From Hahella chejuensis KCTC 2396 (lineage in GTDB: Bacteria; Pseudomonadota; Gammaproteobacteria; Pseudomonadales; Oleiphilaceae), in the NCBI RefSeq assembly GCF_000012985.1, contig NC_007645.1, forward strand, positions 1,523,501-1,587,500: a stretch of DNA of 64,000 nucleotides, read 5' to 3'. A program made the translations under genes and the position numbers. Of the stretch, positions 1-7,439 are shown in pieces. Every line of letters begins with the position of its first letter. The stretch's first letter is position 1. The notes below the pieces were generated by a model, which was not told where the DNA came from, ran no database searches, and worked only from the letters and a program-made list of their open reading frames with translations.

Positions 1-2
1 AC

Positions 3-686
3 ACCAAGGTGCGCACCCGGTATGCGTTCATAGGCGGACTCGGGGCGGGGATCGCCTGGCAGACTACAGGTTATGTGTTCGCCAAGTTTGTGGTCGGTAC
101 ATCCAACTACGAAGCGATTTACTCGGGCTTTGCTGTGGGCATCCTGGTCCTGATCTGGTTGTATATCTCCTGGCTGATCCTGTTGATGGGGGCGTCAGTG
201 GCGTTCTACGGCCAGCATTCCCACCAGATCACCCGACAGCGGCGGGTGCGCCCCTGTGCGGTGATTGACGAGCGCACAGGGCTGGCCCTGGTGTACAAGG
301 TGGCGAAAAAGTTTGATCAGCAGGGAGGAGGCGAGAGCATCTCTGATCTGGAGGATACTCTATCGGTGGGGCCTGAGACGATTCAGCGCATTATCGACAA
401 ACTGTTGAAGAAGGGCGTGTTGGCTATTATGGGGGACGAAGCGGATTCGCTGATTCCCGCCCGCCCTTTAGACCGCATTACCCTGGCGGAATTGATGCAT
501 GTGCTGCGTTCGCCGGAGCACAGTCTGCCTGCCTCCTTGTACTCAGATAAGTCTGTGGACGCTATCGCCAAGGGAGTGACGGCGGCGATGGAGGCGTCGC
601 TAGGGCAAATGACCCTGGCTGCCTGGGTGCGGGGCGAGGAGACGGTGGTCAGAGAGGCGACGTCGCCGGAGAGAGCGGCGAGTTGA
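3..686 (+). CDS. YihY/BrkB family membrane protein, 3' part
   Basis: The reading frame is open to the left window edge, so the true start lies outside; the visible part is about 227 residues. It begins in a hydrophobic stretch and carries two membrane segments ending in LVLIWLYISWLILLMGA, typical of the last helices of the YihY/UPF0761 (formerly RNase BN-like) family. After the membrane part follow about 150 cytoplasmic residues with a winged-helix look (SISDLEDTLSVGPETIQRII), as seen in the long members of this family. The molecular function of the family is not settled; it is an inner-membrane protein. It ends convergently with the DUF748 gene, with a hairpin between them. Confidence 0.85.
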   Translation, partial: TKVRTRYAFIGGLGAGIAWQTTGYVFAKFVVGTSNYEAIYSGFAVGILVLIWLYISWLILLMGASVAFYGQHSHQITRQRRVRPCAVIDERTGLALVYKVAKKFDQQGGGESISDLEDTLSVGPETIQRIIDKLLKKGVLAIMGDEADSLIPARPLDRITLAELMHVLRSPEHSLPASLYSDKSVDAIAKGVTAAMEASLGQMTLAAWVRGEETVVREATSPERAAS

Positions 687-687
687 G

Positions 688-709
688 CAAGGGCGCATCG
701 GCGCCCTTG
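688..709. terminator. Bidirectional hairpin between convergent genes
   Basis: Perfect 9-bp stem CAAGGGCGC/GCGCCCTTG with an ATCG loop, just after the YihY stop and 4 nt from the DUF748 stop. There is no run of T on either side, so it may be a weak intrinsic terminator or a transcript-end stabiliser. Confidence 0.5.
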
Positions 710-712
710 TCA

Positions 713-3136
713 TTAAATTTCAAACTCTATACGGCCTTTGCCGTCGCTGTCTTTTTCCACTTCAGGATTGCATAACAGGATGCGGGAAGAGGCGATCTTT
801 CCGCCTTCCAGCACCTTTGCTTTGAACTTCTGGCCTCGTTCCTCCGCTAACTGCTTTAGTGTCTTCAGTTGCTCTACCGTCAACGCTTTCGTGTCGGACG
901 GATAATTCAGTTCTGCGGGGGAAGCGATGGCGCAGGTTTTCACTTGCATGTCCTCTTTGTCCAGCAGCAGTTGGCGGAATTCGTTGACGAAGGCTTGTTG
1001 TTCGGGGCCGACGTCGGACTGGCCGGCCTGATATGGCAGGGGCTGGATACGGACTTTCAGCGCCTGTTCGCCTGCGAACTTCACTACCGTGACGACATTG
1101 GCGTAGGGCACGAAGGTTTTGATGAGATAGCCGCTGGCGGCCTCAAAAATGGCTTTTTGAGCAATCAGGGCGACAAAACCGCTCCAGCCGAAGCTGGGAC
1201 TGTCGACATCACCGGACAGGGGCATGGCGAGCTCCACGTTGCCATTGCCATCTTTCAGCATCCCCAGCGCCACGTTTAAAGGTATCGCCCCGCCTTTCTG
1301 GATGGCGTTGGCGTCAGCGCTTTTGTCCGCTCCTAAATCCATGCCGCGCAACATGATCTTGGTGTCGCCGCTGATGCGTCCTTCATCAATAATCATGGCG
1401 AGGTTCATATCAAACTGTCCGTTGTTGATGTCGTAACCCAAGGCGTCGCTCAGGTAAGGTGAAACCGGCGGCAGGTTGATTTCCGCAATATTGGTGCGGG
1501 TGTCGAGTGACAGCTTGGGAGCGAACGGCCAGATGCGTGTGTCTGACTGAATCTTGGAGTACTGGTCGGTCTGCGCATCCAGGGTGACGTGGAAAGCCTG
1601 CTCTGGGTTCTCAGTAGTCAGGCTTTCGGCGACCAGAGAGTTAATGCGGATATCCTGTTGGAAAGGCGGCTTCACACCTTCGTCGATGAAGCTGAGCAAC
1701 GAGTCGCCTTTGATGGAGATTTGGTTGATCACCAAATTGAATGGCGAGTTTTCCGGCGCTTCGCTTGCAGGCGGCGTCTCAGCGGCGGACTGAGCGTCGG
1801 TTTGGGCGTCGGCTTGCGGCGTCTGCGACGCTGCTTCGGAAGGGGAATTCGCTGACAGGGGGGCCAGGGTAATCAGGTTGCGTTCTTTGTCCAAATGCAC
1901 ATTGGAACGTATGTCGCTGAGCTCCACCATTTCAATAAACGCCCGCTTGTCGCTGGCCTCCACATTCGACACAAACAGAGTTCCCGCCTGCAATAGCGGC
2001 GGCAGCTCTTCATTGTCGAGGGCGGAGCGCGACAGCACCAGATTCTGTGAACTGATCTGATCCACCTTGACGTTAAGCGCCTCGTCCATGCTGAAGGAGA
2101 CGGGCGTCAGGTCCAGTTTGTCCCATCCAGCGAGGATGTAGCGTCCGGCGCTGTCGTTGACGCGGGTTTTGCCGCTGTGGATCTTGCCGTTGAAGGCGAC
2201 TTCCGGATCGCCCCCCGGCGCCAGGTTGATTTGCAGCGGGTTCAGGTCGATGCTGGTGATGTCGCTTTCAACAGTCATGTCTTTAAGCTTCAGGTCGACC
2301 TGGGAGATATCCAGCTTTTTGGTGGTCGTGGTCAGCGTCAGGGCGCCGTTGCGCCAGTCCACTACGATTTCCGCACTCAGATCCAGACTGGCGTTGCTGT
2401 CGCGCAGATCGGCGGGCAGATAATGCGCGAACTGCTGCATTCTCGCCTTAAGCGAACTGATGTCCAGCCACTGCACGAACTTATCCGGGCCGACGCGAAA
2501 TTCGGTGGCGAGGACGATATCGGCGCCGTTCACCTGAGTCATCACATCTGCAAAGCCATTCCACTCCGCGCCTTTGCCTTTGATGTTTTTCAGGTTGAGG
2601 CTGAACAGGCGAATTTCGTCTTGCAGGGGCGCTTGATCAGCGGCGTCTGCTGGCGGCAGCCGACTTATATTGAAGGCGCAATTGCGCAACTGAATGGAGG
2701 GCAGGCTGATCGTCCAATCCTCGCCCGCCGACTCTGGAGCGGGGGTGGCGGACTCCTCGACTCCAGTGGGGAAAAGCACCCCGGCGACGCGCCAGCCTTC
2801 CTGCTCCTGCGCGATATTCAGTTGCAGACCGTCCAGGGCGATTTTGTCGACGACCACGGTGTTTTCAAATAAAGGCGCCAGCTGCGCGGAGACCTGCAGG
2901 GCTTCGAACTTGAGCTCCAGTCCTCGTGGGGTCGTGACTTTGACGCCGCGGCCATTGATCTCGGAAGTGAAGGGGTTGATGGAGAGGGATTCCGCAGAAA
3001 AGTCTGCGTTGTGCTCAGCGAAGTATTTGGTGAGCGCGTCTTTGGCGACGTAAGGGCCGAGCCCCCAGATTCCCAGAATCAACAGACAAAGAATGCTCAA
3101 CAGAGCAATTAACGTTCTGCGGATGATTCGCTGCAT
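713..3136 (-). CDS. DUF748 (AsmA-like) envelope protein
   Basis: A protein of 807 residues with an N-terminal membrane anchor (LIALLSILCLLILGIWGLG) and a long periplasmic part. Repeated beta-rich segments such as DALTKYFAEHNADFSAESLSI and the C-terminal block around GNVELAMPLSGDVDSPSFGW are typical of DUF748/AsmA-like proteins, which belong to the same broad class as the bridge proteins proposed to move lipids between the membranes. An Ala/Pro/Gln-rich linker lies near residues 430-460. The ATG at 3136 is preferred because AAGGG lies 7 nt upstream; an in-frame ATG 39 nt further up lacks a clear ribosome site. Family assignment is firm, role is inferred. Confidence 0.85.
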   Translation of the reverse strand: MQRIIRRTLIALLSILCLLILGIWGLGPYVAKDALTKYFAEHNADFSAESLSINPFTSEINGRGVKVTTPRGLELKFEALQVSAQLAPLFENTVVVDKIALDGLQLNIAQEQEGWRVAGVLFPTGVEESATPAPESAGEDWTISLPSIQLRNCAFNISRLPPADAADQAPLQDEIRLFSLNLKNIKGKGAEWNGFADVMTQVNGADIVLATEFRVGPDKFVQWLDISSLKARMQQFAHYLPADLRDSNASLDLSAEIVVDWRNGALTLTTTTKKLDISQVDLKLKDMTVESDITSIDLNPLQINLAPGGDPEVAFNGKIHSGKTRVNDSAGRYILAGWDKLDLTPVSFSMDEALNVKVDQISSQNLVLSRSALDNEELPPLLQAGTLFVSNVEASDKRAFIEMVELSDIRSNVHLDKERNLITLAPLSANSPSEAASQTPQADAQTDAQSAAETPPASEAPENSPFNLVINQISIKGDSLLSFIDEGVKPPFQQDIRINSLVAESLTTENPEQAFHVTLDAQTDQYSKIQSDTRIWPFAPKLSLDTRTNIAEINLPPVSPYLSDALGYDINNGQFDMNLAMIIDEGRISGDTKIMLRGMDLGADKSADANAIQKGGAIPLNVALGMLKDGNGNVELAMPLSGDVDSPSFGWSGFVALIAQKAIFEAASGYLIKTFVPYANVVTVVKFAGEQALKVRIQPLPYQAGQSDVGPEQQAFVNEFRQLLLDKEDMQVKTCAIASPAELNYPSDTKALTVEQLKTLKQLAEERGQKFKAKVLEGGKIASSRILLCNPEVEKDSDGKGRIEFEI

Positions 3137-3333
3137 ATCGGCGCCCTTGGTGTTTTTTCGTGGCATCCCGCGCAATGGCGGAGTCTTTCTTGATCGTCGC
3201 CCGCCGCTTCGACTTGTTGGCGTTTGAATGCCGAAAGCTGAGTCGTGTCAGAAGGTTACGGAAAGTTTAGCCAGTCCTGCGCGGCTATCCAAGGGGAAAT
3301 ACGCCATCCACTGGCTTTGAGTCTCCTGCGCGG

Positions 3334-3543
3334 TCACATGCGTGAGATTTGGCCCAGCACGTCGCAACGCTCAAGGATCATCCTTTCATAGGATTCGACC
3401 ATTGCAAGGTTGCTGGAGCCGCACGACTTCCGGCTGTCCAGGTACCGAATAAGCCGCTGTACGTCTCTGAACAGCTGTCTTTCCAGTCGGTCCTTTGAGC
3501 TGGCGTTGTGCGATGACTTTGTTGGAATGTTATTGATCGCCAT
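3334..3543 (-). CDS. Small hypothetical protein
   Basis: Sixty-nine residues, charged and probably helical, rich in Arg, Ser and Leu, with no signal peptide or membrane segment. I do not recognise a family. It stands alone between the DUF748 and DUF445 genes. The ATG at 3543 is chosen; a GTG nine bases upstream is also possible, and neither has a strong ribosome site. Confidence 0.45.
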   Translation of the reverse strand: MAINNIPTKSSHNASSKDRLERQLFRDVQRLIRYLDSRKSCGSSNLAMVESYERMILERCDVLGQISRM

Positions 3544-3663
3544 GAATGTCACACTCTGTTACTTTTTGCGTAATTGTAGATAAATAACATTGCATGTCAA
3601 AAGTAATAGGCCAAAAGTATTAATAAATTTGTGGCGCGCCTCTCGTTTTTGGCGTTAATTTGA

Positions 3664-4884
3664 TCAAGTGAACACAAAAAATACCTGCGCCAGCCCGGCT
3701 AACGCTCCCAATACGCCGCCAATGGCGATCAATTTGATCTCGTCTTCCTGAAAGCAGGGCCGCAGCAGGTTCTGAAACTCTTCCGGGGATAACGCTTCCA
3801 TGCGGGTGCGCATGATGCTTTCCACCACAATGGCGCGCTCTTCGTTAAAAAGCGGGTCCTTGAAGGCGGTCTTGGAAATTTCCAGGGCTTTTTCGCCGAC
3901 TTTCTTTTTCAGTTCAGCGAACGCAGTAGGGCCGAAAGCGATCTGAGTGATGGGCTTGGCGACCCCGGTCGTCACGTCCACCAGCGGCTTGACGTGTTTC
4001 TTCACCAAGGCGCGGGTGCGCGCCCCGTTGGGACCATTGAGCATGGCGTTGACGATGTTGCCGACAGTCAGAATATCGTGGGTGACGATGCGACAGAAGG
4101 TCGCCGCCACCTGTGGCTGTCTTTTCAGGAACAGCCCCTGAACGGTCAGTGGACCGACCTTGGTGGGGTTGAGAGGGCGGAAGATAAGATTAAGCGCGAT
4201 CCAGTTGGTGGCCCAACCCACCAGAAAGCCGCATACCGGCAGCACCCAGTCAACGGAATAAAAGAACCAGAGCGCCATCTGTAAAACGCCGAAACCAAAT
4301 CCCAGCCAGAGTCCGCTGTGAATCAGAAAGCGAAACTCCGCCGCGCCGCATTCCAGAAAGATGCGATTCAGCAACTCCTTATCCGCCACCAGCCGCTCCG
4401 TCACCATGTGTTTGAGGTCCAACAGGTCTTCGATCTGATGACCGATGTCGCTCACCAGATTGTCGATCAGTCGCGGGGCGTTTTTGCGCACGCGTTCGTA
4501 AACCTTGTTTTTCACTGCTTGCGGCAGGTTTTCCCACAGCGTGCGGTGTTCCGACAGCATGATTTCGTCAACATATTCCTCCACCCGGGGCAGCATGCCG
4601 GCGACAATGTGACCGGCTAACGCCTGTGGATCGATTTGCTCGAATAGCTCCTCCACCGCTCCCAGCTTGGAAATGGTTGAATCCACGCTGATGACCGCCA
4701 TTTTTCCGGCCTTCGAAGGAATGATGCCCTGCCATCCGAAGAAGGGGCGAAAGCCAATAAATTCAAGAGGATAAAAGGTAAGTTTGATCGCCAGCCAATT
4801 GGTGCTCCAGCCGATCAGGGCGGCGACCAGGGGGATGCTCAGATACTTCCAAAACTCGGGGTTCTGTAACCACTGCCAATCCAT
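3664..4884 (-). CDS. DUF445 family inner-membrane protein
   Basis: A 406-residue protein with hydrophobic segments near the N-terminus, around residues 185-230 and at the extreme C-terminus (ALAGLAQVFFVFT). Its two similar halves each hold the family motif: GWSTNWLAIKLTFYPLEFIG and GWATNWIALNLIFRPLNP. This internal duplication is typical of DUF445/YheB-like proteins. The function of the family is unknown. A purine-rich GAGAGAG lies just before the ATG. It appears monocistronic. Confidence 0.85.
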   Translation of the reverse strand: MDWQWLQNPEFWKYLSIPLVAALIGWSTNWLAIKLTFYPLEFIGFRPFFGWQGIIPSKAGKMAVISVDSTISKLGAVEELFEQIDPQALAGHIVAGMLPRVEEYVDEIMLSEHRTLWENLPQAVKNKVYERVRKNAPRLIDNLVSDIGHQIEDLLDLKHMVTERLVADKELLNRIFLECGAAEFRFLIHSGLWLGFGFGVLQMALWFFYSVDWVLPVCGFLVGWATNWIALNLIFRPLNPTKVGPLTVQGLFLKRQPQVAATFCRIVTHDILTVGNIVNAMLNGPNGARTRALVKKHVKPLVDVTTGVAKPITQIAFGPTAFAELKKKVGEKALEISKTAFKDPLFNEERAIVVESIMRTRMEALSPEEFQNLLRPCFQEDEIKLIAIGGVLGALAGLAQVFFVFT

Positions 4885-5248
4885 CGTTTCACTCTCTCTG
4901 CAAAGGTGGGCGCGCTATTGTCATTAAAATGTCATAGGTTATGCACACTAATTGAACGTGGCGTTGAAGCGTCAAAGTTTTGAAACATGCCCGCCGTTTT
5001 CGGAGGGAGTCAATAATAGACTGAAAAATAAAAGGAAAAGAAAGCCCTAAAATACGGACGGGCGCACATTTGTTGAACTGAGGGCAAAAAGCGGCCCGGT
5101 AAAGCCGCTTTTCCACAAAGTTATCCACAGTTCGCCCATTTTTGGGGCGGTATTTCAGGACGAAATATCGACGTGCTCAGGGGCGTTCGAAGAAGTGTAT
5201 GTAAGCGCCCGCTTTCTCTTTATCTATTGGGTGGAAAGGGGGCGGGGT
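4885..5248. other. Gene-free stretch between DUF445 gene and rsmE
   Basis: No convincing gene in this 364-bp gap. The left part must hold the promoter of the minus-strand DUF445 gene. Two DnaA-box-like 9-mers lie close together, TTTTCCACA at 5109 and the consensus TTATCCACA at 5121, but no other origin signal is present. Confidence 0.5.
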
Positions 5249-5992
5249 TTATTTCGCCGAAGAGTCGCCGGCGTCTCCCCATAGCCACTGCATCAACGCC
5301 AGCGCCGCCACGGGAGCGGTTTCGGTGCGCAGAATACGTGGGCCGAGTGGAGCATGCACAAAACCATGACGCTCGGCCAAAGCCACTTCCTCATCCGTAA
5401 AGCCGCCTTCGGGCCCAATCAGCAGGCAGACGCTGGCGGGAGGTTGCGCCGGGCTCCAGGCGCGCGCATCGCCGGGATGCAGGATCAACTTCAGATCCGC
5501 AGTAGCGCTTTGCAACCAGCTTTCCAACGGCGTGACGTCGCCGATGTCGGGAACGCGGGCGCGTCCGCATTGTTCGCAGGCGCTGATTGATACTTGCCGC
5601 CAGTGACGCCAGCGTTTGTCCTGGCGTTCTCCATCCAGGCGCACTTCGCAACGCTCGCTCAACAGCGGCGTGAGCGCCGTGACCCCCATTTCCGTGGATT
5701 TCTGCACGGCGTAGTCCATGCGTTCGCCCCGGGACAATACTTGCCCTAGGTGTACGCGCAGGGGAGACTCCGCTTCGATCGCCAGCGGTTCGGACAGCGC
5801 CACTTCCACATCCCTGCGGCCCACCGCCAGGACTTTGACGGGAAAATCGCGGCCGTCCCCACTGAATAAATGAAACGCGTCGCCGGGACGCATGCGCAAC
5901 ACGCGCCCGACGTAATTGGCCTGATCGCCGGTCAGCGTCAGTTGGCTGAGACCATCCAGAGGCTGGTCGATAAAGATTCGGTTGTTTCTCAA
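5249..5992 (-). CDS. rsmE: 16S rRNA (uracil(1498)-N(3))-methyltransferase
   Basis: RsmE methylates U1498 of 16S rRNA using S-adenosylmethionine. The 247-residue length fits the family. The N-terminal PUA-like part (NYVGRVLRMRPGDAFHLFSGDG) is followed by the SPOUT methyltransferase fold with the knot motifs LIGPEGGFTDEEVALA and LGPRILRTETAPVAAL. The start is a TTG that directly follows the TGA of bioA (2 nt apart); AAGGA sits about 10 nt upstream, inside bioA, so translation is probably coupled to bioA. Confidence 0.95.
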   Translation of the reverse strand: MRNNRIFIDQPLDGLSQLTLTGDQANYVGRVLRMRPGDAFHLFSGDGRDFPVKVLAVGRRDVEVALSEPLAIEAESPLRVHLGQVLSRGERMDYAVQKSTEMGVTALTPLLSERCEVRLDGERQDKRWRHWRQVSISACEQCGRARVPDIGDVTPLESWLQSATADLKLILHPGDARAWSPAQPPASVCLLIGPEGGFTDEEVALAERHGFVHAPLGPRILRTETAPVAALALMQWLWGDAGDSSAK

Positions 5993-5994
5993 GT

Positions 5995-7347
5995 TCAGTC
6001 CTTAACCGCCAGTTGCAATCCATCCCAGGCCACTTTGGCCAGGTGCGCGATTTCGTCTTCGCTGATCACATAAGGCGGCATGAAGTAGATGACATTGCCC
6101 AGTGGACGCAGCAGCGCCTGATTCTTCAACGCATGCTCATAAACCCGTATGCCGCGCCGTTCCTGCCAGGGGAAGGGCGCGCGAGAGGCCTTGTCCTGCA
6201 CCATTTCAATCGCCAGGATCATGCCAGTCTGGCGGACTTCCGCCACATTGGGGTGGTCTTCAAAATGCGCGGTATGCTCGCGCATGCAGGCGGCAAGCTG
6301 CTTATTTTGCTCAATCACAGGCTGATTTTGGAAGAGGTCCAGCGTCGCCAGGGCCACACTGCAGCCGATCGGGTTGCCGGTGTAACTGTGGGAATGCAGA
6401 AAGGCGCGCATGGTGGCGTAGTCGTCGTAGAAGGCGTCATAAATGAAGTCGTGGGTCATGACCACGGACAGGGGCAGATAACCGGCGGTGAGGCCTTTCG
6501 ACAGACACAGGAAATCTGGTGAAATATCCGCCTGCTCACAGGCGAACATCGTACCGGTGCGACCGAAGCCGACCGCAATCTCATCTGCGATCAAGTGCAC
6601 GCCATGGCGGTCGCAGGCTTCCCGCAATAGCTTCAGATACACTGGGTGATGCATGCGCATGGAGCCGGCGCACTGCACCAGCGGCTCGATGATCACCGCC
6701 GCGGTTTCATGGGCGTGTTTCTGCAGCGTTTCCTCCATGTGCGCGAACTGGCGGCGGCAATACGCCTCCCAGGATTCGCCCGCCTCCCGGTGGAAACAAT
6801 CGGGACCGGGAACGTTGATGACCGGTTTAAGAAGCGCGTTGTAGGTTTCTTTATATAAGGCGACGTCTCCCACCGCCAGGGCGCCCAGAGTTTCGCCGTG
6901 ATAGCTATTGCTGAGATTGATGAAGCGGGTTTTGTTCGGTTGGCCGCTGTTGCGCCAATAGTGGAAACTCATTTTCAGCGCCACTTCCACTGCGGAGGAC
7001 CCGTTGTCGGCGTAGAAGCATTTGTTGAGGCCGGCGGGCGTTACTTCCGCCAGTCGCTCCGACAGCCGCACCACAGGTTCATGGGTGAAGCCGGCCAGGA
7101 TGACGTGCTCCAATTGCTCTATCTGGGATTTGATGGCGTCATTAATGTAAGGATGACTATGGCCGAACAGGTTCACCCACCAGGAGCTGACCGCGTCTAT
7201 ATAGCGATTGCCGTCAAAATCCTCCAGCCAGACGCCCTTGCCGCTTTTAATTGGAATCAGGGGGAGAAACTCATGATCCTTCATCTGGGTGCAGGGGTGC
7301 CACACACGCTTGAGGTCGCGTTCCCGCAGTTCTGCGTTGGTAGTCAA
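5995..7347 (-). CDS. bioA: Adenosylmethionine-8-amino-7-oxononanoate aminotransferase
   Basis: BioA makes 7,8-diaminopelargonate from KAPA in biotin synthesis, with S-adenosylmethionine as amino donor and PLP as cofactor. The 450-residue protein is a class III aminotransferase: WHPCTQMKDHE and SSWWVNLFGHSHP at the N-terminus are BioA signatures, ADEIAVGFGRTG holds the PLP-binding Asp, and LSKGLTAGYLPLS holds the Schiff-base Lys. No other bio gene is nearby; it forms a two-gene unit with rsmE. Confidence 0.95.
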   Translation of the reverse strand: MTTNAELRERDLKRVWHPCTQMKDHEFLPLIPIKSGKGVWLEDFDGNRYIDAVSSWWVNLFGHSHPYINDAIKSQIEQLEHVILAGFTHEPVVRLSERLAEVTPAGLNKCFYADNGSSAVEVALKMSFHYWRNSGQPNKTRFINLSNSYHGETLGALAVGDVALYKETYNALLKPVINVPGPDCFHREAGESWEAYCRRQFAHMEETLQKHAHETAAVIIEPLVQCAGSMRMHHPVYLKLLREACDRHGVHLIADEIAVGFGRTGTMFACEQADISPDFLCLSKGLTAGYLPLSVVMTHDFIYDAFYDDYATMRAFLHSHSYTGNPIGCSVALATLDLFQNQPVIEQNKQLAACMREHTAHFEDHPNVAEVRQTGMILAIEMVQDKASRAPFPWQERRGIRVYEHALKNQALLRPLGNVIYFMPPYVISEDEIAHLAKVAWDGLQLAVKD

Positions 7348-7439
7348 TTCCAGGCTCCTAATTTTGTCCGGTAAATTCGCCGCCTATTGTGACATAGGGT
7401 GGAGCCCGGGTGGAGACTGGCTGTAGGTCGACAAAAGGC

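Noticed and set aside
2177..2872. Plus-strand frame opposite the DUF748 gene
   Set aside because: Low-complexity Gln/Val/Asp-rich shadow of the DUF748 gene.
5109..5129. Replication origin (two DnaA-box-like 9-mers)
   Set aside because: Only two boxes, no AT-rich unwinding repeats and no dnaA, dnaN or gidA genes nearby.
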